This document shows, piece after piece, positions 7,605-17,109 of a stretch of DNA of 46,736 nt. The position numbers were made by a program, and so were the translations under genes. The notes below the pieces were generated by a model. That model was not told the origin of the DNA, made no database searches, and saw nothing but the letters and a program-made list of their open reading frames with translations. Each line of letters starts with the position of its first letter. Positions within the stretch are counted from its first letter, which is position 1. The stretch comes from Candidatus Latescibacter anaerobius SCGC AAA252-E07 (GTDB taxonomy: Bacteria; Latescibacterota; Latescibacteria; Latescibacterales; Latescibacteraceae): NCBI GenBank assembly GCA_000403035.1, contig AQSL01000157.1, positions 1 through 46,736 on the forward strand, read 5' to 3'.

Positions 7605-8894
7605 TTACTTTACAAGTACCATCCTGCCTGTTATCACATTTGAACCGGACGATATACGGGTAAAATACAATCCTGATGAAACATTCAATCCATTATCATC
7701 GATTCCGTCCCATGTAACCGTATGTATACCGGGCATAAGCAAACTGTTTAGCAGTTCACGGACTTTTTGTCCCGTCATATTATAAACGGTAACAGTGGTA
7801 TATCCCGTTTCAGGCAAAGTAAACTCGAGGGTAGTCTGCATGTTGAAAGGATTAGGATAGATACCCCGAATTGCAAAAGCCTCTGTTCTATCAGTTTCAA
7901 CCAGAACAGGACTGAAGTTTAAATTTGATACACCGTTTTCTGTTCCGAACCACAGAGAACCATCGGTATCGACAGCTATTGCATACACCGTATTCCCGAC
8001 CAAACCATCATCTTGTGTAAAAGTTTTCCAGCTTATACCGTCAAAACTTGATACACCGTTCGATGTCCCGAACCATTTCGCCCCGTTACTGTCCTCGATA
8101 ATAGAATGTACAAAATTATCCGCCAGTCCATCTTCAGTGGTAAATATTGTCCAGTTATCTTTCATTTTACTTCCAAAATGATGTGACAGTCCTTGATCCG
8201 TACCGAACCATTGGGAACCTTCGGAATCGATATATATAGCATACACGTTATCGGATGCAATCCCGCTCCATCGCGTATCCCAGGGCGTTGCTTCGGAAAT
8301 TCCATCGAACAGTCCACTTCCGCTACCTTCCGTTCCATAATAAATCAGTCTATCCTGCTCGCTTGGAAAAATTGTCATAATTCTATCATATGTCAGGACA
8401 TCTTCGGATGTAAAGGTTGCCCAATCAGTTCCATTGAAAGTGGATATGCCGCTGTCCGTACCAAACCATTTTACATGGCTGGTGTCCACAGCAGCCGTAA
8501 AAACGGTATCGGAAACCAAACCTGTATTGGCCTTTCTGTATGGTGTGGCAAATGTAATGGCATCAGGAACAACACTGATAACAGAAACACCGCCATCGGT
8601 AGCAACCCAGATTTCAGGACCATATTTTGTCACTTCAAAAGCAATTGCATGAACCGAATTATGAGCAAGACTATCATCCGTTGTGTATGTTGTCCAGGAG
8701 ATACCATCAAAACGTGCCAATCCGTTATCGGTACCAAACCATTTCACGCCGTTATTGTCGATACAAATCGCACGTACCTTGTTACTTGCCAGACCGCTGT
8801 CTTCTTTTCTGTAATTCGTCCATTTCTGTGCCAGAGAAAGAGTCGCACACATCACCATAAAAATTACAGAAATGAAAAAACGAGTTTTTTTCAT
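7605..8894 (-). CDS. Secreted Reg_prop beta-propeller protein with C-terminal sorting domain
   Basis: This 429-aa protein has a Sec signal (MKKTRFFISVIFMVMCATLS) and about seven Reg_prop blades with the pattern N-x-V-x-A-I-x-x-D...WFGT-x-x-G-x-S-x-F-x-G-x-x-W, for example VKWFGTDNGLARFDG. In two-component sensors such blades form the periplasmic ligand-sensing part; here no kinase follows. The C-terminal ~85 aa begin GIYPNPFN, continue TVTVYNMTGQKVRELL and end GLYFTRISSG...GRMVLVK. This is the FlgD-like/T9SS type A fold that directs secretion or surface attachment in FCB bacteria. It is probably a surface protein; the ligand is unknown. It is monocistronic, convergent with the tRNA and divergent from etfB. 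Confidence 0.88.
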   Translation of the reverse strand: MKKTRFFISVIFMVMCATLSLAQKWTNYRKEDSGLASNKVRAICIDNNGVKWFGTDNGLARFDGISWTTYTTDDSLAHNSVHAIAFEVTKYGPEIWVATDGGVSVISVVPDAITFATPYRKANTGLVSDTVFTAAVDTSHVKWFGTDSGISTFNGTDWATFTSEDVLTYDRIMTIFPSEQDRLIYYGTEGSGSGLFDGISEATPWDTRWSGIASDNVYAIYIDSEGSQWFGTDQGLSHHFGSKMKDNWTIFTTEDGLADNFVHSIIEDSNGAKWFGTSNGVSSFDGISWKTFTQDDGLVGNTVYAIAVDTDGSLWFGTENGVSNLNFSPVLVETDRTEAFAIRGIYPNPFNMQTTLEFTLPETGYTTVTVYNMTGQKVRELLNSLLMPGIHTVTWDGIDDNGLNVSSGLYFTRISSGSNVITGRMVLVK

Positions 8895-9180
8895 TTATTT
8901 CCTTTCGATTATTGAAAAAAAGAAGAATAATTTAATCTTTAAAAATACTAAAAGAAAGAGTTGAAAACAAGTTTGTTTTTTTTATGGAGTTTATTCTCCT
9001 ATATATAGTTCAGCAGATGAATTTAAAACGGGGAAAAATGAATTTTGAGTTATAAAAGATACTGTTGGATATCTTTCTTAACTGCTTGATACAGAAAGAA
9101 ACTCACTTGCCTTTAAAGAAAAAATAAAATATATTAATACAATATTTCATTTTTTTTACATCAATTTACAGGGGGTTTTA

Positions 9181-9975
9181 ATGAATATAATTGTGCCCAT
9201 TAAACAGGTTCCGGAGACAGGAAATGTAAAAATGGACGAGGAAACCGGTACTATGATTCGTGACGGTGTTGAAGTCATTGTTAATCCATTAGATCTTTAC
9301 GCTATAGAATGTGCGCTCCAGATAAAAGAAAAGTTTAACAGTACTGTCAAGGTACTGTCCATGGGTCCTCCAAAGGCGGAAAAAGCCATCAGAGAGGCAT
9401 TGTCGATGGGATGTGATGATGGTATTCTTTTAACCGACAGAAAGTTTGCAGGGGCCGACACCTGGAGCACCTCGTATGTTCTATCCGAAGCAATTAAAAC
9501 CATGGGGCCCTATGATATTATCATTGCCGGTGTCAGGGCTACTGACGGTGATACCGGTCAAGTTGGCCCGGAAGTTGCCGCAATGCTTGATCTTCCTCTG
9601 GGTACATTTGTCAGTAAGATTACAAAAATCGAGAAGGATTCTATTACGGTAGAAAGACTTATTGAGGGCGGTTACGAGACATTGAAACTTCCGCTTCCCT
9701 GTCTTATTACCGTTGTCAAGGAGATAAGTGATCCGCGCCTTCCTACATTGAGGGGTAAACAGGCCGCACGGAATAAAGAGATTCCCGTGAAAGGCAAGGA
9801 TGATATGGATGTCGTCGAGGAGTATCTCGGACTTAAAGGTTCTCCGACAAGAGTTGTAAAAATAGCTTCTCCCAAAATCCTGAGAAACGGCGTTTTTCTT
9901 GATGTGAAAAAAGAAGGAGTAAAGAAAGCTGTAGAAAAACTTATTCACTTTCTGGAAGAAAAAGATTTTGTATAG
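9181..9975 (+). CDS. etfB: Electron transfer flavoprotein beta subunit
   Basis: This 264-aa protein begins MNIIVPIKQVPETG, the usual EtfB start, with AGGGGG just upstream. It forms a heterodimer with the EtfA encoded 95 bp downstream and carries electrons from FAD dehydrogenases. The segment ATDGDTGQVGP at 120-130 replaces the AMP-binding motif of mitochondrial-type Etf. To my knowledge this form is typical of the anaerobic, often electron-bifurcating, Etf groups in which a second FAD takes the AMP place (inference). The genes that follow encode two GlcD-like flavoproteins, the likely partners. Confidence 0.95.
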   Translation: MNIIVPIKQVPETGNVKMDEETGTMIRDGVEVIVNPLDLYAIECALQIKEKFNSTVKVLSMGPPKAEKAIREALSMGCDDGILLTDRKFAGADTWSTSYVLSEAIKTMGPYDIIIAGVRATDGDTGQVGPEVAAMLDLPLGTFVSKITKIEKDSITVERLIEGGYETLKLPLPCLITVVKEISDPRLPTLRGKQAARNKEIPVKGKDDMDVVEEYLGLKGSPTRVVKIASPKILRNGVFLDVKKEGVKKAVEKLIHFLEEKDFV

Positions 9976-10070
9976 ATAGTAGCTCTCAGCAGTCGGCTTA
10001 CGACTTTTAGTATTATTACAGAATGCTGGAAGCTGCAAGCTGAAGGTTTTAAAAAGAGGAGGATATATTC

Positions 10071-11075
10071 TTGGCTAATGAAGTATGGACATTTGCTGAA
10101 CAGACAAACGGTCGCCTTGACCCGATATCCTATGAGCTCCTTGGAAGGGGCCGTGCGCTTGCGGATAAGCGCAAAACCAAGCTTGCATCGATTCTTTTGG
10201 GATGGGAAATTGACCGTGATGATATTGATAAACTTTTCAAACGTGGGGCAGATAAGGTATACATAGTCGAGAAACCACACCTGAAAAGTTATCTGAATGA
10301 TATATATTCAAATGTATTGATACATCTCATTAAAACGTACGAACCGGAAATATTTCTTGCCGGCGCAAGTACGACCGGACGAAGTGTCATGCCGTATGTG
10401 GCATCAAAGATAGTAACCGGTCTTACCGCAGACTGCACTGAGTTTGATATCGAGGAAGAAACCGGTAACCTCCTGCAGACACGTCCCGCCATCGGCGGAA
10501 ACATTATGGCTACGATTAAAACACCGAACCATAGACCCCAAATGGCTACCGTGCGTCCCAAATCAACCCCGGTTCCACCGATCGATGAAGGCAGAACAGG
10601 CGAATTAGTCGAAGTACAGGTTTCTGATGATATTTTGAAGGGACGTGAGGAGAAAATTGATTTTCGCCCCCTTGAAAGCGAGGACGAGAACATCCAGGAA
10701 GCCGACCGGATTGTAGCGGGCGGAAGAGGAGTTAAAAAGGGTGAAAATTTCAAAATGATTCAGGATCTGGCACACCTGCTTGGAGCCGCAGTCGGGGCAA
10801 GCAGGGACGCTGTAGACCGTGGATGGGCCGAATATCCTCAGCAAATCGGACTCAGCGGGAAAACTGTTGTGCCACAATTGTACATGGGGTTTGGCATTTC
10901 GGGATCGATTCAGCATCTTGCAGGTATGAAAACATCCGAAACGATTGTTGCGGTAAATAATGATCCGGATGCACAGATTTTCCAGGTCGCAGATTTCGGA
11001 ATAATTGGTGATCTTTTTGAAGTAATACCCGAACTTATCAGTGAACTTGAAAAAAGGAACGAAACAGAAGGATAG
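10071..11075 (+). CDS. etfA: Electron transfer flavoprotein alpha subunit
   Basis: This 334-aa protein starts at TTG 10071 behind AGAGGAGGA, which decides the start. The N-terminal Etf domain is followed by the C-terminal FAD domain: RIVAGGRGV (213-221), GASRDAVDRGW (242-252), GKTVVPQLYMGFGISGSIQH (263-282) and NNDPDAQIFQVADFGIIGDL. There is no N-terminal ferredoxin-like Fe-S extension of the kind found in the LctC subunit of the bifurcating lactate dehydrogenase of Acetobacterium. It is in an operon with etfB and the oxidoreductase that starts 4 bp after its stop. Confidence 0.95.
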   Translation: MANEVWTFAEQTNGRLDPISYELLGRGRALADKRKTKLASILLGWEIDRDDIDKLFKRGADKVYIVEKPHLKSYLNDIYSNVLIHLIKTYEPEIFLAGASTTGRSVMPYVASKIVTGLTADCTEFDIEEETGNLLQTRPAIGGNIMATIKTPNHRPQMATVRPKSTPVPPIDEGRTGELVEVQVSDDILKGREEKIDFRPLESEDENIQEADRIVAGGRGVKKGENFKMIQDLAHLLGAAVGASRDAVDRGWAEYPQQIGLSGKTVVPQLYMGFGISGSIQHLAGMKTSETIVAVNNDPDAQIFQVADFGIIGDLFEVIPELISELEKRNETEG

Positions 11076-11079
11076 AAAG

Positions 11080-12504
11080 ATGGTAAACACCCAGTATAAT
11101 AAAATTGATCAGGATGTTTTAAAAAGGCTGCGTGATATTGTCGGTGATCAATTTGTTATAACCGATGAAGAAAAGATGGAACCGTATTCCCATGATGAGG
11201 TTGCTGAAGCAGAATATGCTCACATGCCGGAAGTGGTCATCAAACCGAAAACGTCAGCGGAAATAGCTGAAATAGTAAAACTTGCGAATGAGAAACTGAT
11301 TCCCATTACACCTCGAGGCGCGGGAAGTGGTCTTTCATGCGGTGCGGTGCCCATTTACGGCGGTATTTTGCTGTCAGTTGAAAGAATGAACAGAATTCTC
11401 GAAATTGACGAAGAGAACATGATGGTGGTCGTTGAGCCCGGAGTTGTTACAAACGAGATTAATGACAAGATAAAGGATATGGGGCTTTTCTTCGCAGGCT
11501 ATCCCATGAGTCTTGAAACCTGTTTTGTTGCCGGTAATGTTGCTGAAAACGCCGGAGGGGGTAAAGCCGTAAAATATGGAGTTACCGAACGGTACATCAT
11601 GGGGCTCGAGTTTGTCACACCAACCGGTGAAATCATCGAGGTCGGCGGTAAACGGATGAAAGATGTGACCGGATACAATTTGAGAATGCTTATGGTCGGT
11701 TCGGAAGGTACTCTCGGAATCATTACCAAGGTTATTATTAAGCTTCTGCCGCTGCCGAAAGCTTCTGTGGATCTCCTCGCCCTTTTCCCTGATGTCCAGT
11801 CAGCCATTGCAATGGTGCCAAAAATCATGACCGAGGGTGGAATTATTCCCACCGCGATCGAGTTTATGGATCAATTATCTGTCCATACCTCCTGTGAGTA
11901 TCTCAATGAAAAAATACCCTATCAGAAAGCAGGAGCTATGCTCCTTATAGAGGTTGACGGCACCGATGAAAAGGTTGTTGAAAACGAGTATGACACCATT
12001 GGCAATCTTCTTATGGATGGCGGAGCGCAGGAAGTCTACGTTGCCGATAATTATACAACTCAGGAGCGTCTGTGGAGTGTGCGCCGTAACATCGCAGAAG
12101 CTTTCAAGGTAGTCAGCCCCCATCAAAGTATTGAGGATATTGTTGTTCCGACAGCCCAGATTCCGAATCTTATGCCGGAAATCGCACGGATTTCCAAAAA
12201 ATACAATGTTCAGTTTCCATGCTATGGACATGCCGGGGATGGTAACCTGCATGCAACTATCATAAAGAATCCCGATGATTCCATGGAAGAATGGTATCAA
12301 AAGCTGCCTCTTGCAATGGAAGAATTGTTCGCAGCCGCGAAAAAACTCGGGGGCACAATAAGCGGTGAGCATGGTATCGGCAGTAAACGTAAAAAATACA
12401 TGGAGATGGCAGTAGGGAAAGACGCTCTTAACTTCATGAGAAATATTAAAAAAGCTGTCGATCCGAACAATATAATGAATCCTGGTAAAATTGTGGATAT
12501 TTAA
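11080..12504 (+). CDS. GlcD-type FAD-linked 2-hydroxyacid dehydrogenase, copy 1
   Basis: 474 aa from ATG 11080, which has AAGGA at the right distance; an in-frame GTG at 11041 would overlap etfA and is less likely. The FAD-binding (PCMH) domain covers PEVVIKPKT, PITPRGAGSGLSCGAVP, PMSLETCFVAGNVAENAGGG and VTGYNLRMLMVGSEGTLGII. The C-terminal oxidase domain has YGHAGDGNLH and GTISGEHGIG, the substrate and metal signature of glycolate/D-lactate dehydrogenases. Directly after etfBA the enzyme probably passes electrons to Etf, as in LctBCD. The loop reads GLSCG where the paralogue has the usual GLSGG. A strong terminator follows at 12537. Confidence 0.92.
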   Translation: MVNTQYNKIDQDVLKRLRDIVGDQFVITDEEKMEPYSHDEVAEAEYAHMPEVVIKPKTSAEIAEIVKLANEKLIPITPRGAGSGLSCGAVPIYGGILLSVERMNRILEIDEENMMVVVEPGVVTNEINDKIKDMGLFFAGYPMSLETCFVAGNVAENAGGGKAVKYGVTERYIMGLEFVTPTGEIIEVGGKRMKDVTGYNLRMLMVGSEGTLGIITKVIIKLLPLPKASVDLLALFPDVQSAIAMVPKIMTEGGIIPTAIEFMDQLSVHTSCEYLNEKIPYQKAGAMLLIEVDGTDEKVVENEYDTIGNLLMDGGAQEVYVADNYTTQERLWSVRRNIAEAFKVVSPHQSIEDIVVPTAQIPNLMPEIARISKKYNVQFPCYGHAGDGNLHATIIKNPDDSMEEWYQKLPLAMEELFAAAKKLGGTISGEHGIGSKRKKYMEMAVGKDALNFMRNIKKAVDPNNIMNPGKIVDI

Positions 12505-12536
12505 GGATTGCACCACGAAAATACTTTTGAAAGTAT

Positions 12537-12569
12537 GCCCCCTTTTTTAATAATTGAGGGGGCTTTTTT
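12537..12569 (+). terminator. Rho-independent terminator of the etfBA-glcD operon
   Basis: GCCCCCT (12537-12543) pairs with AGGGGGC (12557-12563), followed by TTTTTT (12564-12569). It ends the first oxidoreductase operon and makes the next gene a separate unit. Confidence 0.93.
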
Positions 12570-12627
12570 CTGCCGGAATATATACTGAGTTCATGAGACA
12601 GATAGTAGAATCAATACATACCGGCCC

Positions 12628-12656
12628 TTGACAGCTTATTACCGTGAAGGTATGAG
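12628..12656 (+). promoter_or_regulatory. Promoter before the second GlcD-type gene
   Basis: TTGACA (12628-12633), a 17-nt spacer and TATGAG (12651-12656). The surrounding ~45 bp (CCGGCCCTTGACAGCT ... TATGAGTTT ... TCACCA) closely matches the minus strand around 29382-29410, so it belongs to a repeat family and is not a chance promoter. Confidence 0.7.
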
Positions 12657-12695
12657 TTTTTCACCAGACTTCTTATGTATGTAAAAAAGAGCGAA

Positions 12696-14123
12696 ATGAG
12701 ACCGTACGATTACCAAAAAATTACAAAGGATATTCTCCAGGAACTCGAACACATTGTCGGCAAACAGTTTGTTATAACCGATACGGAAAAAATCGAGCCA
12801 TATTCCCATGATTTTATTGAGGAAGAGGAATATTCGTTTATGCCGGAGGTTGTGGTAAAACCGAGAACCGCCAGTGAAATTGCCGATATAGTAAAACTTG
12901 CCAATAAAAAAAAATTTCCGATTACCCCGAGAGGCGCAGGAAGCGGTCTTTCAGGTGGAGCGGTTCCGTTGTACGGTGGTGTTGTGGTATCCCTCGAAAG
13001 GATGAATAAAATTCTCGAGATAGACGAGCAGAATATGATGGCGGTTGTTGAGCCGGGTGTTATAACCAATGACATAAATGACAGAGTTAAAGACCTGGGC
13101 CTGTTTTTTGCAGGGTATCCCATGAGTCTTGAAACCTGTTTTATCGGCGGCAACGTCGCAGAAAACGCCGGCGGCGGCAAGGCTGTAAAATATGGTGTAA
13201 CCGAACGTTATGTAACGGGTCTGGAATTTGTTACTCCGACTGGCGAGATAATCGAGGTTGGCGGAAAGCGCATGAAGGATGTTACCGGTTACAACCTGCG
13301 ATTGTTCATGGTGGGTTCGGAAGGTACGCTTGGAATCATTACCAGGATTATTATCAAGCTTCTACCATTGCCGAAGGCATCGGCGGATTTGTTTGTCCTT
13401 TTCCCGGATGTAAAGAGTGCGATTGAGATCGTTCCGAAAATCATGACCAAGGGAGGTATTATTCCTACTGCAATCGAGTTCATGGATTATATTAGCGTAC
13501 ATTATACCTGTAAATACCTCAACGAGAACATACCGTATGAACATTCCGATGCCATGCTCCTTATCGAAGTTGATGGTATCGATGAACAGGTAGTGGAAAA
13601 TGAGTATGATATCATCGGGAACATCTGTATGGATAACGGCGCGCAGGAAGTATATGTTGCCGATAATTATACGACACAGGAGAGATTGTGGAGTATACGT
13701 CGCAATCTCGGAGAAGCATTGAAACTCTATAACCGCCGTCAGAGTATCGAGGATATTGTTGTTCCTCCGGCACAGATACCCGACCTTGTCAATGAAATTG
13801 AAAAAATTTCGAAAAAGCATGATATGCAAATCATGATGTATGGTCATGCGGGGGATGGTAATATGCACGCCAATATTGTCATAAATCCGAATGACACCGA
13901 GGAGGACTGGAAAAGAAAACTCCCCGAAGTTCAGAAGGATTTATTTGTAACTGCCAAAAGTCTGGGCGGGACAATTTCCGGCGAGCATGGTATCGGGTAT
14001 AAACGTAAGAAATTCATGCCATTAGCAGTAAGCGAAGCAGAACTTGAATTCATGCGAAAGATAAAACGTGGTGTCGATCCGAACAATATTTTGAATCCCG
14101 GAAAAATATTTGACCTTTCATAA
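12696..14123 (+). CDS. GlcD-type FAD-linked 2-hydroxyacid dehydrogenase, copy 2
   Basis: 475 aa from ATG 12696. This start aligns residue for residue with the paralogue (MRPYDYQKITKDIL against MVNTQYNKIDQDVL); an in-frame ATG at 12675 adds seven residues and lacks a better ribosome site. It has the same domain order as copy 1: GAGSGLSGGAVP, GNVAENAGGG, GSEGTLGII, GHAGDGNMH and GEHGIG. The two proteins are clearly paralogous throughout. It has its own promoter after the terminator, so the two can be regulated separately. Substrate is likely a 2-hydroxy acid such as glycolate or D-lactate; which one cannot be read from the sequence. Confidence 0.92.
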   Translation: MRPYDYQKITKDILQELEHIVGKQFVITDTEKIEPYSHDFIEEEEYSFMPEVVVKPRTASEIADIVKLANKKKFPITPRGAGSGLSGGAVPLYGGVVVSLERMNKILEIDEQNMMAVVEPGVITNDINDRVKDLGLFFAGYPMSLETCFIGGNVAENAGGGKAVKYGVTERYVTGLEFVTPTGEIIEVGGKRMKDVTGYNLRLFMVGSEGTLGIITRIIIKLLPLPKASADLFVLFPDVKSAIEIVPKIMTKGGIIPTAIEFMDYISVHYTCKYLNENIPYEHSDAMLLIEVDGIDEQVVENEYDIIGNICMDNGAQEVYVADNYTTQERLWSIRRNLGEALKLYNRRQSIEDIVVPPAQIPDLVNEIEKISKKHDMQIMMYGHAGDGNMHANIVINPNDTEEDWKRKLPEVQKDLFVTAKSLGGTISGEHGIGYKRKKFMPLAVSEAELEFMRKIKRGVDPNNILNPGKIFDLS

Positions 14124-14162
14124 CATCATGCAAACGCAGCGGTAACAGAAGACTACTCACGT

Positions 14163-15128
14163 ATGAACATGGATACATTCAAAATTCACCCTGTATCATT
14201 CAAAATGAACCGTTTCCGAATCTATATTCTTTCGATGCTTTTTACCTTGGCTACGCATTTTTCATGTTATGCAGAGGATGTGGTTAAAAGTGAGCATTTT
14301 GAAGTTTATTATACCGGTTTCAAAGAAAATTATGCCGCAAAGGCTTTGCAAAATGCGGATGAAAGCTACCTCAGAATTTCAAAAGCTCTCGGTCATACTC
14401 TCATAGAGCCCATTACCATTATTCTTACGAATTCTGAAGAACAGTTCAAACAGCTTACACAAAGTGCAATTCCGGAATGGGGAGCAGCGGCTGCAATGCC
14501 GGATAATCGCATTATTGTGACCTCTTTGCCCGGTCTGAAGTATAATCTTAACCGTATTATCGCCCATGAAATTGTACATATCGTTATCAATGATGCTGCG
14601 CAAGAACAGTTTGTGCCCAGGTGGTTTCACGAGGGTTGCGCTCAGAATTTATCCGGCGAGTGGGGAATTCGCGGCAGGTTGTACATAGTTTTGAAAGCGT
14701 ACCGTGGAGAACTCCTGACCTTTGATTACATTCAGAATATGTTTTCATCGGAAAGAATGGATGTTTTGCTTTCCTATGATCAGTCGATGCTCGCCATACG
14801 ACACCTCATCAGTAAAAACGGAGATTATGTGCTTTCTTTGATAATCAATTATATGAAACAAGGGAATGAATTTGCGCTTGCGTTCTACGAAGCAACCGGG
14901 TTGTGGCCGAGTGAATTCGAAAAGGATTACCAGAAGTACATACGAACAACGTACGGTAAAAAATCACTCTACACATTGATTCCCGGCACATGGACATTGA
15001 TATTGTTCATTGCTGTTGTAGCATATTTTGTTAAAAGACGCCGTAACAAACGTCTTATGAAGCAGTGGGAGATTGTTGAAGCCGCTGAAAAAATAATAAA
15101 TTTCGAGGATTATAACCGGGATGATTAA
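14163..15128 (+). CDS. Membrane-anchored zinc metallopeptidase (peptidase MA-like)
   Basis: This 321-aa protein has an N-terminal signal or anchor (RIYILSMLFTLATHFSCYA), the zinc motif HEIVH at 135-139 and a downstream Glu in WFHEGCAQ (E157), the gluzincin arrangement of the MA-like family. A C-terminal hydrophobic span (TLILFIAVVAYFV) is followed by a basic cytoplasmic tail (KRRRNKR). The catalytic part should face the periplasm. ATG 14205 (MNRFRIY) is an alternative start that gives a more standard signal peptide; neither start has a good ribosome site. The substrate is unknown. Confidence 0.8.
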   Translation: MNMDTFKIHPVSFKMNRFRIYILSMLFTLATHFSCYAEDVVKSEHFEVYYTGFKENYAAKALQNADESYLRISKALGHTLIEPITIILTNSEEQFKQLTQSAIPEWGAAAAMPDNRIIVTSLPGLKYNLNRIIAHEIVHIVINDAAQEQFVPRWFHEGCAQNLSGEWGIRGRLYIVLKAYRGELLTFDYIQNMFSSERMDVLLSYDQSMLAIRHLISKNGDYVLSLIINYMKQGNEFALAFYEATGLWPSEFEKDYQKYIRTTYGKKSLYTLIPGTWTLILFIAVVAYFVKRRRNKRLMKQWEIVEAAEKIINFEDYNRDD

Positions 15129-15279
15129 GTTGCCTTTTACCTGGTAGATGTGTTACATTCAGAGATAGACACATTCATATGTGATGAAACCCGGAAAAAT
15201 GTTTGATGTGTTAATTCCATGATTTTTAATTACTATCATAATTATACCGGTAAGTATTCCGGAACAGTTTATACATAAC

Positions 15280-16170
15280 ATGGCTAAAAAAAACAAAACA
15301 ATTAAAAAATTCGTTCATTACCTTGAATACGGAGCCCTCAGGATTATCGGTATGGTGCTGATGGTTATGCCCTTGAAAATCATGTATCTTGTCGCTGAAG
15401 TGCTGGGATCGTTAACCTTTCATGTTTTCAGGATACGCCGGGATGTTACTATGGAGAATCTCCGAAATGCCCTGGGGAATGAATATAGTGAACCAGAGCT
15501 TAAAAGGATAGCGTACAGGGCTTATGTGAATATCGGTAAAACGTTTATCGAGATGCTGGTCGTCACAAAATTTGGAAAACACGTACTTGATATGGTTGAT
15601 ATCCCAGATTTACCTATTCTGAATCGAAATATTGCACGAGGGAGCGGCATAATTTTTGTTTCATGCCATTTTGGAAGCTGGGAATTAATCGGCGTATCAC
15701 TTGTCGCTTCCGGCATACCGGTGACTGTTGTCGGGAAAAGGCAGTCAAATCCGCATGTAGACAGACTTATAAATCGGAGTCGCGAAAAAATGGGGATGAA
15801 AGTAATATCCCATGGCGCCTCGATTAAACATATCATTGGCGCTCTGAGAAAACGTGGGGCTATCGGTCTGGTTTCCGATCAGGATGCCGGGAGAGATGGA
15901 ATCTTTATCGATTTTTTTGGAAGGAAAGCCTCAACACCCCGTGGTGCTGCGCAGCTTGCTTTAAAATATAATGCTCCCATCTTGGTTTTAATGAGTGTTC
16001 GGACCGGCAACGGCAGATACCAAACGATAATCAAGGAGATAGATTTCAGCGAGAATGACAGTATCGAGTCAATTACACAGCGTTATACAAAGGTCATGGA
16101 AGATATAATAAGGCAGTATCCCGAACAGTATTTCTGGATGCACAGACGCTGGAAAACGATTCCAAAATGA
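15280..16170 (+). CDS. Lipid A biosynthesis acyltransferase, LpxL/HtrB family
   Basis: This 296-aa protein has an N-terminal hydrophobic anchor (LRIIGMVLMVMPLKIMYLVA) and the catalytic HFGSWE at 130-135 (HX4E). Further family motifs are VGKRQSNPHVD, RKRGAIGLVSDQDAGRDG, FFGRKASTPRGAAQLA and the C-terminal FWMHRRWK. These enzymes add a secondary acyl chain to Kdo-lipid IVA at the inner membrane, in keeping with an LPS-type outer membrane. Other lipid A genes are not in the window, so a different lysolipid acceptor remains possible. Confidence 0.9.
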   Translation: MAKKNKTIKKFVHYLEYGALRIIGMVLMVMPLKIMYLVAEVLGSLTFHVFRIRRDVTMENLRNALGNEYSEPELKRIAYRAYVNIGKTFIEMLVVTKFGKHVLDMVDIPDLPILNRNIARGSGIIFVSCHFGSWELIGVSLVASGIPVTVVGKRQSNPHVDRLINRSREKMGMKVISHGASIKHIIGALRKRGAIGLVSDQDAGRDGIFIDFFGRKASTPRGAAQLALKYNAPILVLMSVRTGNGRYQTIIKEIDFSENDSIESITQRYTKVMEDIIRQYPEQYFWMHRRWKTIPK

Positions 16171-16278
16171 GATGATACCGGCTCTCAATAGAAACCGTTC
16201 AACAGAAATAAGCTGAGATATGAATGACCCTCGTTCAACGCTTGCAGAACTTTGAAAATGAAACTCAGGAGTAGCGAT

Positions 16279-16872
16279 ATGATCATCGGAATAACCGGCT
16301 GTCCCGGATCAGGAAAATCGATTCTGGCCAAAGTAATGTCAGAACAGGAATGGGTGTTAATCGATGCGGATGAAATCGGTCATGAAATTATTGAGGATGA
16401 TGCTGTTGTGATTAAAAAATTGACTGAAGCTTTTGGTCGTGATATTATAAATGCAGATGGAAAGATTTCAAGACATATCGTTTCAAAACGTGCCTTTGCA
16501 GATATGGAAAAAACCCGCCAATTAAATGATATTTTTCATCCGGTTTTAATCGACCGCATAACATCCCGTATTCATGAATTAAAATTGGAAAAAAATGATG
16601 CCGTCGTGGATTGCGCGCTCATATTCGAATGGGGAATTGAATATCTCTTTGATATTGTTGTAACCGTTCAGTCATTGAAACAGTTGAGGAAAGAACGTTT
16701 GTTAAAAAGAGACAATCGTTCACCTGATGAAATTGAGGGAATGTTTTCAGCTCAGCTTCCCGAAAGTGAAAAAGTAAGCAGAGCCGATATTGTTTTTTCC
16801 AATAATTCGTCACCGGATAGAATTGAGATGTATGGATTGATGCTTTCCGAATTATCACGATATTTCGAATAA
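16279..16872 (+). CDS. coaE: Dephospho-CoA kinase
   Basis: 197 aa from ATG 16279, chosen because CAGGAG lies seven bases upstream; the frame is open further 5' to a TTG at 16252 without a ribosome site. It has the P-loop GCPGSGKS (7-14), DADEIGHEI, HPVLIDRI and a lid segment KERLLKRDNRS. The last step of coenzyme A synthesis, phosphorylating the 3' hydroxyl of dephospho-CoA. No other CoA genes are nearby. Confidence 0.93.
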   Translation: MIIGITGCPGSGKSILAKVMSEQEWVLIDADEIGHEIIEDDAVVIKKLTEAFGRDIINADGKISRHIVSKRAFADMEKTRQLNDIFHPVLIDRITSRIHELKLEKNDAVVDCALIFEWGIEYLFDIVVTVQSLKQLRKERLLKRDNRSPDEIEGMFSAQLPESEKVSRADIVFSNNSSPDRIEMYGLMLSELSRYFE

Positions 16873-17109
16873 ATTGAATCCCCCATGTTTTTCGCCGCTG
16901 AGAATGCCCATAACACGGAGAATAGATAGTAATGTACCGAATGAAGGTTATATCAAAATATTCTTAAGTCAGCTCTTGCACATCATCGAAACTCTTATTA
17001 CCTTTGATAGATACATTCATTGTGGAACATTCCGGATTAATTTCCTTCTGACGAAATAGTAAAAAAACCTTTTCAATCGGCCATTCCAAAGAATCTGGAG
17101 GTCAAGGAA

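Noticed and set aside
8193..8915. 240-codon open frame opposite the propeller gene
   Set aside because: It is the antisense of a repeat-rich gene; the translation mirrors the repeats and has no recognisable domain.
11041..11079. GTG 11041 as start of the first GlcD-type gene
   Set aside because: It overlaps etfA, lacks a ribosome site, and ATG 11080 aligns with the paralogue and has AAGGA upstream.
16874..17059. 61-codon open frame between coaE and the phosphohexomutase gene
   Set aside because: It starts just after the coaE stop without a ribosome site and shows no domain-like pattern.
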